Below, piece by piece: positions 17,310 to 26,445 of a stretch of 64,000 nucleotides of DNA. The stretch's first letter is position 1. Each line of letters begins with the position of its first letter. The stretch is from contig JAKRSH010000031.1 in NCBI GenBank assembly GCA_022402465.1, forward strand, positions 92,685 through 156,684, written 5' to 3'. The notes under the pieces were generated by a model. That model saw only the letters and a program-made list of their open reading frames with translations, was not told where the DNA came from and made no database searches. The DNA is from Leptospiraceae bacterium. Lineage in GTDB: Bacteria; Spirochaetota; Leptospiria; Leptospirales; Leptospiraceae. The position numbers and the translations under genes were made by a program.

Positions 17310-17758
17310 AGAAAGTTTCTACTGGGCGACTGCTTCTTTTTTGGCTGAACAAAAAGGAAGAGGAAAGTCCGGACACCAGGGAACCAAAGGACTGGGTAAT
17401 CACCAGTATTTTGCTTGGAATTTTGAATTGGCCGCAAGGCTGGTTCTCAAAGAAAAGTAGGATAGATCAGTGCAACAGAAAATATACCGCCCAGCACCAT
17501 TTTACGCTGAGCTTTGCTCAGCTAAATGGTGCTGGGTAAGGATGAAATGGTGGAGTAAGAGCCCACCGCCTCAACCGCGAGGAAGAGGGCAGGGTGCATC
17601 TCCTGTGTGCAATCTCAAGTAAACGGCCGTTTGTAGCAGGTTCCGCGAGGCCTAAGGGTAGAGAGCAAGTCTTAGAGAAATGGGAACATTGTTCTAAGTT
17701 AGATAAATAGTCGTCCTAGACAAAATCCGGCTTATAGGTAGGGACTTTCTTTTTTTTT
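17310..17758 (+). ncRNA. rnpB: RNase P RNA (bacterial type A)
   Basis: The RNA trims the 5' leader from precursor tRNAs together with RnpA. The core is unmistakable: GAGGAAAGTCCGGAC after the 5' domain (near 17360), CAGTGCAACAGAAAATATACC, an AGGGTGCATCTCC region, and ACAAAATCCGGCTTA near the 3' end. P1 is a 13-base-pair helix between 17310-17322 (AGAAAGTTTCTAC) and 17738-17750 (GTAGGGACTTTCT), with two G-U pairs, followed by a run of eight T (17751-17758). A long hairpin at about 17488-17536 (CAGCACCAT...ATGGTGCTG, with an inner GCTGAGC/GCTCAGC arm) corresponds to P12. The 3' end overlaps the antisense NERD-helicase gene by about 27 bases. Confidence 0.95.
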
Positions 17759-19390
17759 CTTAGGATTGAGTAGGTCGATTAACTGTGGCTTGATTATTTC
17801 TGGAAATAGTATAGTGCAAGCTTGGTTGCAACGTGTCAAGGCATGGTAGTAAATATCCCAATATTTTGGGTCATTGAAATCTTTAATGCCCGTTAGAATC
17901 ACGTACCCTTCTTCTTCACCATAGAATTCTTCTAGGGTCGCAATTCGCAATCTATAATCGGACTCAGCTTGCGAGAAGGTATCATAGTCCTTAATACGAA
18001 CTAGATTGATATGGCTTGTAAAATACTTACCTGACGAACCGAGGATATCATCTACATCTTGTTCTTCTAAACAAAGTAAAATAGAATCTTCCAAAGGAAT
18101 TTGCAATTCTCTTCGTCCGAAATGAATAGCCCATTCTAACTTTTGATAAAACTCCATAGGATTTTCAAAGGTTGCATACTGAATCCCCGTTATATCAGGA
18201 AGCCTTGAGCTTATAAATGGTTTTCTACCTAGAATGCAAGCCTGCTCATAGACCTTGCGGGGTGTTCGTATGTTTCGATTCCAATACTCGGTTCTATCGG
18301 ATAGAGATTTTAAGAAATGAATTTCTTTATAGTACACAGGATGAGTTTCTTGGTTCGCATATTCAGCCATTACGAGCCAGGAGCCATTCTGCCAATGCTT
18401 GTTTAATTTGGATCCCATCAATTCAAAAAGTTTTGCATCCATCATTTGTTCTGAGCTATCCAATATTAAAAATTCAAAATCATTGGGTAATGATTCCAAT
18501 CTTTCAAATAGATTTTTTTCTTTTTTGTAAGATACAAAATGTGTGAACTTCCAAAGGTTTGCAAGCCCATCATCAGAGTCAGAATGATCATTTCCTAGAA
18601 TGACTAGAGTCTTTACTCCAAGATTTTCCATTCTCTTGGCTTGTTCCATACTAACAATTGTTTTGCCTGATCCAGGAACGCCAATCACAAGGGATCGGCT
18701 TGGTATTTTCGATTTTTGTATGATTTCAAATTGTTCTCTTGTGAGAGATATAAGTTTGGCATTTTGTCTAAATTTTTTCTTGGTGATATCAAATACAAAA
18801 TTTAAATTTAAGCGAATGATTTCATGTAAGTTAGCAAGAGTTTTTGAGCCAAGTGTTTTAAGCGATTTAGATTCCATACGTTTAAGTAAAGTCTCTAAAG
18901 AAAGATTGGAATTTTTTAAGGCAGATTTTCCAAAAATAAAATCAGATTCATGGGCAGGTCTGGGAAAATCATGTGCTTCATTCTTTAGAAAGAAAATAGC
19001 AGAATGAAAGTATTCTTTGGGAACAGGATCTTGGAAGGAATTGTGATCATTCAAGAATTCCATTAAGATTTTGCTAGCTGACTGAACCTGGTCTAAAGGA
19101 TCGGAGTAAGGTTTGTCTGTATAACTTTCCCAATTTTTCTTACGTCGATTGTAGAATTCCCATTTTGAATTTTTGTATCTCCATTTTCCATTCTTCAGTT
19201 CTATGCAAAGGATCATTTTATCAGAAACCACTACAAAATCTATCTCTCGCATTGGAATATCGGGAGTAAAAAGTTTCAAAGAATAGTAAACTGTGTATTC
19301 CTTGCCAAGTTCTAATTTGAATCTAGAATGAAAACTTGATTCATTTGAATAATCCTTGGTATTGGCGGGAAATTCAAATGGGTAAATCAT
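17732..19390 (-). CDS. NERD-domain protein with superfamily I helicase-like ATPase
   Basis: This 552-residue protein has an N-terminal NERD (nuclease-related) domain: IPMREIDFVVVSDKMILCIELKNG (about residues 47-70) contains the Asp and ExK of the restriction-endonuclease-like core. An ATPase part follows with Walker A GVPGSGKT (about 239-246) and Walker B-like FLILDSSEQM (about 305-314). Such proteins are thought to process nucleic acids, possibly in repair or defence; this one lacks an obvious complete set of helicase motifs IV-VI. Its last codons (KKKKESPYL) are made from the complement of the rnpB terminator and P1 strand, so the two genes overlap tail-to-tail. Confidence 0.7.
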   Translation of the reverse strand: MIYPFEFPANTKDYSNESSFHSRFKLELGKEYTVYYSLKLFTPDIPMREIDFVVVSDKMILCIELKNGKWRYKNSKWEFYNRRKKNWESYTDKPYSDPLDQVQSASKILMEFLNDHNSFQDPVPKEYFHSAIFFLKNEAHDFPRPAHESDFIFGKSALKNSNLSLETLLKRMESKSLKTLGSKTLANLHEIIRLNLNFVFDITKKKFRQNAKLISLTREQFEIIQKSKIPSRSLVIGVPGSGKTIVSMEQAKRMENLGVKTLVILGNDHSDSDDGLANLWKFTHFVSYKKEKNLFERLESLPNDFEFLILDSSEQMMDAKLFELMGSKLNKHWQNGSWLVMAEYANQETHPVYYKEIHFLKSLSDRTEYWNRNIRTPRKVYEQACILGRKPFISSRLPDITGIQYATFENPMEFYQKLEWAIHFGRRELQIPLEDSILLCLEEQDVDDILGSSGKYFTSHINLVRIKDYDTFSQAESDYRLRIATLEEFYGEEEGYVILTGIKDFNDPKYWDIYYHALTRCNQACTILFPEIIKPQLIDLLNPKKKKESPYL

Positions 19391-19472
19391 GCTATTACAG
19401 ATTCAAGTTTGTCACTCATCCTGCAATCGAAATTCATTGACAGGAATCTTATTCTTAGAGAAGCTTTGAGCA

Positions 19473-20102
19473 ATGAAATTTATTCAAGCTGCTTGCAACT
19501 TCTTATTCCTGTTTTCCATAATGCTCTTACAATTCTGTGCCTCTGGTAATATTTGGCTCTACGTGAACGAAAATGGTTCGGGTCGAATGCAAATGGTTAG
19601 AAAAGAAATCCAAGCAAGACAGAAGATGGATTTAGAGTTTCTGAAAGGAAGCTCATCTGAACTTACAGAAATGAAGATTACATCCGTGGATTCAAATTTT
19701 TCTTCCATATATACATTGAAAATGAAAGGTGCAAGTTTTATCTATTACCCTCATGAAGTTAATTCTGAAATTTATAACTGTCTTCTTTTCACACTAGATA
19801 CCTCTGCTGAATCTGAGTGGTTTCGGTATTTTCAGATAACAGATGTTAAGATGAATCTTTTTGACAAAGAAGCGAAATCCAGAGATGATCTTGCAAGGTT
19901 TAATAATCTTGCCGAATACTTTGTTTGGGAGATTCACCTTGCGGGAGATGTGAAAACTGTGAAAGATTTCCAACCATTGGGTCCTGAATGGTGGATTTCA
20001 AAACACTCCAACTCTAAAGTGATTTTAAAAATACCAGCCAGGGATATCATAAATTCAAGAAGAAAGTTCTCAAGTTACGAAGTGTGCTCTTCTCCCAAGT
20101 AG
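19473..20102 (+). CDS. Putative lipoprotein, unknown function
   Basis: This 209-residue protein has a hydrophobic N-terminal segment (FLFLFSIMLLQFCASG). The Cys at about residue 23 could be lipidated, although Phe at -1 is unusual even for spirochaetes, so a plain signal or anchor is also possible. The remainder is mixed alpha/beta with no recognised motif. It is divergent from the NERD-helicase gene with 82 bases between starts and precedes the flagellar hook genes, with no evidence that it belongs to them. Confidence 0.5.
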   Translation: MKFIQAACNFLFLFSIMLLQFCASGNIWLYVNENGSGRMQMVRKEIQARQKMDLEFLKGSSSELTEMKITSVDSNFSSIYTLKMKGASFIYYPHEVNSEIYNCLLFTLDTSAESEWFRYFQITDVKMNLFDKEAKSRDDLARFNNLAEYFVWEIHLAGDVKTVKDFQPLGPEWWISKHSNSKVILKIPARDIINSRRKFSSYEVCSSPK

Positions 20103-20207
20103 AAAAAAATTCGATATTGAGATCCAATGCGACATAAGTGAAAAAAGGAAGAAGATAAAGTGTAAAGTTTTATGGGAATCCTTCGATCCTTATTGCAGGG
20201 TAGGGTG

Positions 20208-21863
20208 ATGAATATATCTTTTTTTCCAATCAAATCAAGTGAAGTTTCTCAAGTTAAGAATCTTCTCTCGGAGGCATCGAATCTCTCACAAGAATCCATA
20301 CTATCGAATTCACATTCCTCCTTTGCAAGTTTTATGAAAGGAAATTTTGATGCAAGCTCTGCCTTAGATAATAAATTTCCTATTGCTTCTAATTTTCCCC
20401 AGCCTGCTTCCTTCCACGAATCCAGTTCTTTTCAAAGCCATTCTTCTTCCCAAGCTTCCTTGTCAGAACAAAACGAACACAATGCGGAGACCTATTCTAC
20501 TCTTGCTACAGTTGAAAATCCAAGTCAGGAATCAGAAAAATCTGAAGAAATTTCTTCTAAGGAAATAGTGAAAGAAGATACGAACATTGAATCAAGGAAA
20601 GAGGAAGAATCTGAAAAAGAAATTGAATCCAATAAAAAAGTATCAGAACAAGATGAGACACTTTTTGAATCTATAGCATCTTGGTTTCATACTTTAGGTC
20701 TTAGTAAAGAAACCAAAGAATTAAATGCAAGCAACCAAGAGAAGGCATTTCAAATTTCTAAAAATCAATCTGAAACAGAATTAAAATCAGCAAATCGGGA
20801 AAATTCTAAATCAGAACTCAAAGAGCAGGATGCTAAGTCTCAGAAAATCCAGGATGAATGGGAGAAAAAAATAGTTACAACGAACGAATTGTTCGCAAAA
20901 TTTTCCCAGGCAAAAACTAAAAGCACAGAAGAATCCAAAACCAATGCGAAACCTTTCCAAGAAGCTAAGTCTCTTGAAGGCAAAGACGTAGATAAAAATT
21001 TAATTCCCAATAACCAAGAATTAGTATCTAAAAATTTAAAATCAGAAAATGGAATTTTGGAAAATAAAGAAACCAATCGTAAATCCATACAAGAACCAAA
21101 ATCCAAGAGTGAAACCAAACTTGAATCTTTGGAAAAGCCTGAATCCAAAGATATACCCAAGATAACCATTGATAAAATGGAAAAAGGTGAAACACCAAAA
21201 GATATGAGTAAGTGGGAAATTCGCCAAGAAAAATCTAAGCAAGATTTTTCGAACTTAACACAGTCTTCACAAAACAAAGATTCAGTGCTTGCCTTAGAGT
21301 CAAATTCTTCTTCCAACTCATCTAAATCTCAAGGCGATACAGCCAAGGATCAGGGCAGTGAAAATTTCAAAGCAGACTTACTCAGAGCTAATCTCAGTAA
21401 GAAGCCTGATTCCCTTGCTTCTAAGTCATCTGTCTTTGATGCAGAAGAAATGAAGGCGAACATGGATAAATTGGTTCAGAAAGCCAAAATCCAAATCATC
21501 AATGAAGGGAGAAGCCAAGCTGAGATTCGTTTGAATCCTATGGAACTAGGAAGAATGATACTTAAGATTTCCGTTCAAAATGATAAAGTGCAAGGTAAGG
21601 TTTTGGTTGATTCAGAAGCTGTGAAAACAGCCTTGCAAAATGATCTTTCCAGTCTGAAAGAAGACTTACGCGCCCAAGGACTTGATTTGCAATCCTTATC
21701 CATAGATGTTAATTTGGATTCCCACCAAGATTTGCAAGGAAGACAAGAGCAATTTGCTAAGATAGATAACTTTGGGAACAGAAATAAAAAAGAATCGCTA
21801 TCCGATATAGAAGTTCCAAAAACGATTCGAGTCTCAGATTCTTTGCTCGATGTGATCGCATAA
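20208..21863 (+). CDS. fliK: Flagellar hook-length control protein FliK
   Basis: The N-terminal three quarters are low-complexity and rich in Ser, Lys, Glu and Asn, as usual for this molecular ruler. The last ~110 residues are the conserved Flg_hook domain (QAEIRLNPMELGRMILKISV, then GKVLVDSEAVKTALQNDLSSL and RAQGLDLQSLSIDV). FliK sets hook length and triggers the export switch to filament proteins. I prefer the ATG at 20208 because AGGGTAGGG lies directly upstream; an in-frame ATG at 20172 would add 12 residues. It is followed by flgD (10-base gap) and flgE, forming a hook operon. Confidence 0.88.
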   Translation: MNISFFPIKSSEVSQVKNLLSEASNLSQESILSNSHSSFASFMKGNFDASSALDNKFPIASNFPQPASFHESSSFQSHSSSQASLSEQNEHNAETYSTLATVENPSQESEKSEEISSKEIVKEDTNIESRKEEESEKEIESNKKVSEQDETLFESIASWFHTLGLSKETKELNASNQEKAFQISKNQSETELKSANRENSKSELKEQDAKSQKIQDEWEKKIVTTNELFAKFSQAKTKSTEESKTNAKPFQEAKSLEGKDVDKNLIPNNQELVSKNLKSENGILENKETNRKSIQEPKSKSETKLESLEKPESKDIPKITIDKMEKGETPKDMSKWEIRQEKSKQDFSNLTQSSQNKDSVLALESNSSSNSSKSQGDTAKDQGSENFKADLLRANLSKKPDSLASKSSVFDAEEMKANMDKLVQKAKIQIINEGRSQAEIRLNPMELGRMILKISVQNDKVQGKVLVDSEAVKTALQNDLSSLKEDLRAQGLDLQSLSIDVNLDSHQDLQGRQEQFAKIDNFGNRNKKESLSDIEVPKTIRVSDSLLDVIA

Positions 21864-21873
21864 GGAGTATTAA

Positions 21874-22521
21874 ATGCCTGAAATTAATGCAGCAACCAGA
21901 AGCCAATATTTAGAGTCAGATAAAAACATAAATATCCAAAGTCATTTGAATCAATTGGAGAAAGAAGAAAAATCTGGACTCAAGGGAATAGAGATTCGTG
22001 ATTCAGCAAAGCAATTGGGAAAAGATGATTTCCTTAAACTATTAATTTCGCAATTATCTCAACAAGATCCTACCAATCCTATGAAAGACCAAGAGTTTAT
22101 AGCTCAGATGGCACAATTTTCATCTCTAGAGCAGATGAAAAATATTTCCACTGGAATTTCCAGAATGGAAGCTAAGCAATCTTATTCGGTTGTTGGTAAA
22201 ATTATTTCAGGACCAGATTTGGTAACCGGAGAAGAAGTAGTTGGTATCGCAGGTGCAATTTTTTTCGATAACCAAGGTAAGACTTATGCAAGAGTGAACG
22301 GACGAACTGTTGATGTAGAAAAGATTAATTTGATTTCCGATCCTAATCTTATTGATGGATCAGAAAGCAATAAAAAACAAACAGAAGTTAAGCAAAATTC
22401 TTCAATAGCAAATACTCCAAATGGAAAGAGCCAAGATCTTCCTCAAAGAGAAGCAGAGCAAAATTTGGAAATTCCAGGCTACAGACCGCTAGGTGGGAAA
22501 AATATTCCCTATGCAGATTAA
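21874..22521 (+). CDS. flgD: Flagellar hook capping protein FlgD
   Basis: This 215-residue protein carries the FlgD signature [23 protein letters not shown], then [14 protein letters not shown] (about residues 48-90). FlgD sits at the tip of the growing hook and guides FlgE assembly. The region after residue 110 is short compared with enteric FlgD and ends in a charged tail. The start ATG has a good Shine-Dalgarno sequence (AAGGAG, 21863-21868, overlapping the fliK stop region). It is the middle gene of fliK-flgD-flgE. Confidence 0.93.
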   Translation: MPEINAATRSQYLESDKNINIQSHLNQLEKEEKSGLKGIEIRDSAKQLGKDDFLKLLISQLSQQDPTNPMKDQEFIAQMAQFSSLEQMKNISTGISRMEAKQSYSVVGKIISGPDLVTGEEVVGIAGAIFFDNQGKTYARVNGRTVDVEKINLISDPNLIDGSESNKKQTEVKQNSSIANTPNGKSQDLPQREAEQNLEIPGYRPLGGKNIPYAD

Positions 22522-22566
22522 GTTTTTTATAAATATGACGAAAGGTAATAAAAGAGGGTACAATTT

Positions 22567-23961
22567 ATGATGAGGTCGCTTTATTCCGGTGTTTCCGGAT
22601 TGAAAAACCACCAAGTAAGAATGGATGTTATTGGAAATAATATTTCGAATGTTAACACCCATGGTTTCAAAACGGAAAGAGTTACATTCCAAGATATGAT
22701 CTCTCAAGAATTATCTGGTGCCTCTGAGCCTAAAGACAATATCGGTGGTATTAACCCTAAGCAAGTTGGACTTGGTTCTTTAATCGCTGCCATTGATAAG
22801 ATCATGACTCAGGGCTCTCTTCAGACTACTGGGAAGAATACAGATGTTGCGATTTCTGGTGAAGGTTTCTTTATCGTAAAAAATGGAGATAAAGAATTCT
22901 ATACAAGATCAGGAGCATTCAACGTAGATAAGAACGGTTACTATGTAAATCCAGCAACCGGTGTAAAAGTCCAAGGTTGGAATGCGAGAAAAGATGAAGA
23001 TGGAAATAGATTTATTAATTCAGCAGCCTCAGTAGAAGACATCGTTATCCCTCTCTATTCTAAAGAGCCAGCTAAGGCAACTAGCAATGTTGATTTTCAA
23101 TCTAACTTAAATGCAGCCGCACTCGCAGTTCCACCTGATGCTACAGATGAAGAAATTAAGAAATACATCAATGATCCAGATCCAAATAAAAGACGAGGAC
23201 ACTTAACTTCTATTAAAGTTTATGATGACCAGGGGAATACTCGTCAATTGGAAGTAACTCTTTGGAAGGTTCGTGAAAATACTTGGAAGGCTAAATTCAA
23301 TTTGGATGATGCTTCCCAAGTTAGTGTGGATGTGAAAGGAACAGGTGGTGAGAACACCCAACTACCAGGAAATGTAGAACTAGAACTAGGTTTTAGCCCT
23401 GATGGTAAAATCGTATCGGTTTCTGATGGAGTTGATTCTCAGACAGCTGGTAAATTAAATGCACAGATTTCTTTTCGTACAGAAGGGAATCCAGCAGTTC
23501 AAAATTTTACTATGAATTTTGGAGAGGCAAATTTAGTGAATGGAGTTACACAATTCTCTAGTGATTTCACAACTAAGGCAGTTAAGCAAGATGGATATCC
23601 TATGGGATATATGGAAGCATTTTCTATTGATGATACAGGAACTGTGACGGGAGTATTTTCCAATGGTGTAAGACAACCATTAGCCACAATAGCTATGGCA
23701 ACTTTTACCAACCCTGCGGGTCTGAACAAGGCAGGAGACACTATGTTCTCTTACTCCTTAAATTCAGGAGAAGCAAATATTGGAGAGGCTGGAGTCCAAG
23801 GAAAGGGTAAAATCAATGCTGGATTGCTAGAGATGTCGAACGTTGATCTTTCGGATCAGTTCACAGATATGATAGTAACTCAAAGAGGATTCCAAGCAAA
23901 CTCAAGAACCATAGTTACTTCGGATCAAATGATCCAAGAAGTTCTAGGTCTCAAACGATAA
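22567..23961 (+). CDS. flgE: Flagellar hook protein FlgE
   Basis: This 464-residue protein has the rod/hook N-terminal signature [25 protein letters not shown], the FlgE-type middle domain (GEGFFIV near residue 98) and the C-terminal heptad end [21 protein letters not shown]. It builds the periplasmic flagellar hook joining motor and filament. The translated sequence contains no cysteine; spirochaete hooks studied in Treponema are crosslinked through a Cys-derived lysinoalanine bond, so that chemistry would not be available here in its known form. Confidence 0.95.
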   Translation: MMRSLYSGVSGLKNHQVRMDVIGNNISNVNTHGFKTERVTFQDMISQELSGASEPKDNIGGINPKQVGLGSLIAAIDKIMTQGSLQTTGKNTDVAISGEGFFIVKNGDKEFYTRSGAFNVDKNGYYVNPATGVKVQGWNARKDEDGNRFINSAASVEDIVIPLYSKEPAKATSNVDFQSNLNAAALAVPPDATDEEIKKYINDPDPNKRRGHLTSIKVYDDQGNTRQLEVTLWKVRENTWKAKFNLDDASQVSVDVKGTGGENTQLPGNVELELGFSPDGKIVSVSDGVDSQTAGKLNAQISFRTEGNPAVQNFTMNFGEANLVNGVTQFSSDFTTKAVKQDGYPMGYMEAFSIDDTGTVTGVFSNGVRQPLATIAMATFTNPAGLNKAGDTMFSYSLNSGEANIGEAGVQGKGKINAGLLEMSNVDLSDQFTDMIVTQRGFQANSRTIVTSDQMIQEVLGLKR

Positions 23962-23985
23962 TTAGAATTCTCACTTGAAACTTAA

Positions 23986-24011
23986 AGCGCTTCCAGAAAC
24001 CTGGAAGCGTT
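23986..24011. repeat. Stem-loop between flgE and the next gene, overlapping its TTG start
   Basis: CGCTTCCAG (23988-23996) and CTGGAAGCG (24001-24009) form a perfect nine-pair stem with loop AAAC, extended by a G-T and an A-T pair. There is no T-run after it, so it is a weak terminator at best. The 3' arm holds the only GGAAG-like ribosome-binding sequence and abuts the TTG start at 24010, so it could instead control initiation of the downstream gene or stabilise the flgE mRNA end. Confidence 0.6.
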
Positions 24012-26445
24012 GGAAGTAAATAAGAAAATATTTATCGGCTTCGTACTTGCATCAAGCATATACTTTGCGTTTAGGTCCTACTCCCAAGGATTTCCTTTCC
24101 AAACTTCCCAAGCACATTCTCAAACAAGTCTAGCTACCTTAGAAACTCTCACAAGTACCTTAGCTCTAGCTCCCATACAAATCAGTGACTCTAGTCTAAA
24201 GTCAACCTCAATTGCTTATACAAATCAATGGAATCTTTGGTTGGAGCTAAATCCTTCCATCTACCATACTAAACTAAACAAACGTGATTACTCCTTGCAA
24301 GATAGAAGAACGATCTACTTTCAAGAATGCAATCAATCTGGAATAGATTTTATTCTGTCAGGAACCTTGTCTATAGAAGATGGACAAAAGATTTTTACTC
24401 CGCAAATCTATAGTAGACAAGATGACCAAATCTATACAGAAAAAGGAATTGTCATTCATGACATGACAATTGGTTCTGATCTTAGAACTTCCTTGGAATT
24501 TCTTCTAGGTATGGTTGAGAGGAATTCAGCTAACAACAATAAGCTCTTGCAAATAGAAAATCCTTCTCTTTTTCTAGAAAATTGGAATGTATCTCCAGAT
24601 ACTTGGGAAAGATACATTGCTCTAATAGAAAAACAAGTTCAGAAAATTCCTATAGAACCGTCGGAGTGGGAAGAACTTGCCAAAAGAGAATCCAACTTCT
24701 GGTTGCCTTGGGAAGAACTGATTCTTGCAAGGTATACTGATAAACCAGAATCTTTTGATTTAAGATATCTCTTAGAGACCTACCCAAGTAGATATTCAAA
24801 GCAATTCAATCCCATTCTTGCAAGACTTGCTCATACTTTTGCAGAAATTTGTTTAGCTAAGAATAACAAATACCAGGCAAGCAGTCTTATGGAAGTTGCC
24901 TCTACGTATTTCTTGCAATCCAATAAAACATATTCTATCCAATATGCGAACTTTCTGTCCACAGAAGCTAAGATATTAATCCTAGATAAGGATCTTAGAT
25001 CAGCACAACTCAGCCTCTTGAATGCTCAGAAAATTTACCAAGAGCTAGGGCAGACTACAAATAGCAAATATATTGATAACCAAATTGAACTTTCCAAGAT
25101 TTATTACCAATTTGGCTGGCTAGGTATGTCTTTTCTTGAAATGGAAAAGTCCTCCAAGGCTATACATAAAAAGTATCAATACAATGAATCCACTGAAACC
25201 TACAATTTAGCAAGAGCCTCTTTTAATCTGGGAACATTGAGCTTGATGATGGGTAAAAACAAAGAAGCTATGGAGTATCTAGAAAATACTATTGACCTTT
25301 TACAAAAACATAACTTAAATTCAACGGAATTAATGATATTTGCGAGAACTAATTTAAGTGCGTCTTATCTTGGACTTCAAAATTGGAATCTAGCAATTTT
25401 CAATAGCAGCCAATTGCTTAAGGATATAAGCATTTATGAATTGAATGGTTCTGAGGCAGAGTCTAAGAATCTTTATAATCTTGCTGTTGCTTATGTAAAC
25501 AAAGGTGGACTTGAGACTTCTAAACAATATCTAGACCGGTATAAAAGAATTACTGCATATTCAAAATTAGTTGAATTCTCTGAAAGTAAAAATGAATTTT
25601 TTCCAATTCTAACTGAATCCTTAAAGCTGAAAGATTCCTTTATTTTGGATTGGGAAGATAAATTGATTCGTTCCTATACAGGAAAATACCGTATCGATGG
25701 TCAGACCCAAGAAATCAGATCTAGAACATATTTGGATAGGCTAGAGGATCATGATATTTTCATGAAGAATCTTTTAACTCAAGATGGATCAAACCAAGAA
25801 AATATGCATCAGTTAAAACAAATCTTGCATATTTCTAAAGATTATGCGAGTGGAAAGAATGCACTTTTTGTAGATATAGGTCCAGCTCTTGGAAATATTT
25901 CACAACCAGCTATCACATCTATGAGTATATTATCTAAATTTCCTGCGATGGAGATGGTTTTAATTGATTTACCTTCTGATGTTGATTTTTTTATGAACCA
26001 AACAGATGCTATAGCTCGTGCCAAATTAATAGAAAATCCAAATATCCACATCATACAAGGTGATGGAACGAACACTCTAAAATCTTGGTATTCAGAAAAT
26101 TCCAAATCTTCCTGGGTATTAAAAGATAGAATACCACCATCAACAATAAATAAATTAATTATTCTACGCGCTGCGAATTCCATAGATATTTATGAGCCCT
26201 CATCTAAAGTCTTACCATTTTTAGAGAGTTTATATTTAGATTATCACCAGAATGATGTAATAGTTTTATTTAATAAAAGTATTTTTGTAAAACCAAAGTC
26301 CTGGAACAAATTACAACTATTTGGCTCCTTTGCTTCTAGGGCTTACTACCACAATAGCCAAAGTCTGGATCGCCAAGGGGAACCAGCCTACCAATTGAAT
26401 TCATTGCCACTGAGAAGGAGATTTTCTATCTATGAATCCAATTGA
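24010..26445 (+). CDS. Membrane-anchored TPR protein with methyltransferase-like C-terminal domain
   Basis: This 811-residue protein is read from a TTG start. An N-terminal hydrophobic helix (IFIGFVLASSIYFAF) anchors or exports it. The middle (about residues 270-530) consists of TPR-like repeats (NLARASFNLGTLSLMMGKNKEAMEYLENTI and similar). The last ~190 residues look like a Rossmann methyltransferase fold: LFVDIGPALGN (about 619-629) as motif I, MVLIDLP (about 656-662) as the acidic strand, and IHIIQGDGTN (about 687-696) as motif III. SAM binding outside the cytoplasm would be odd, so the domain may be degenerate or the protein may face inward. It overlaps the next gene, a polytopic membrane protein, by 14 bases. 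Confidence 0.6.
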   Translation: MEVNKKIFIGFVLASSIYFAFRSYSQGFPFQTSQAHSQTSLATLETLTSTLALAPIQISDSSLKSTSIAYTNQWNLWLELNPSIYHTKLNKRDYSLQDRRTIYFQECNQSGIDFILSGTLSIEDGQKIFTPQIYSRQDDQIYTEKGIVIHDMTIGSDLRTSLEFLLGMVERNSANNNKLLQIENPSLFLENWNVSPDTWERYIALIEKQVQKIPIEPSEWEELAKRESNFWLPWEELILARYTDKPESFDLRYLLETYPSRYSKQFNPILARLAHTFAEICLAKNNKYQASSLMEVASTYFLQSNKTYSIQYANFLSTEAKILILDKDLRSAQLSLLNAQKIYQELGQTTNSKYIDNQIELSKIYYQFGWLGMSFLEMEKSSKAIHKKYQYNESTETYNLARASFNLGTLSLMMGKNKEAMEYLENTIDLLQKHNLNSTELMIFARTNLSASYLGLQNWNLAIFNSSQLLKDISIYELNGSEAESKNLYNLAVAYVNKGGLETSKQYLDRYKRITAYSKLVEFSESKNEFFPILTESLKLKDSFILDWEDKLIRSYTGKYRIDGQTQEIRSRTYLDRLEDHDIFMKNLLTQDGSNQENMHQLKQILHISKDYASGKNALFVDIGPALGNISQPAITSMSILSKFPAMEMVLIDLPSDVDFFMNQTDAIARAKLIENPNIHIIQGDGTNTLKSWYSENSKSSWVLKDRIPPSTINKLIILRAANSIDIYEPSSKVLPFLESLYLDYHQNDVIVLFNKSIFVKPKSWNKLQLFGSFASRAYYHNSQSLDRQGEPAYQLNSLPLRRRFSIYESN

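Noticed and set aside
20840..21316. 158-codon frame antisense to fliK
   Set aside because: It mirrors the Ser/Lys/Glu-rich low-complexity region of FliK, which creates long spurious open frames on the other strand.
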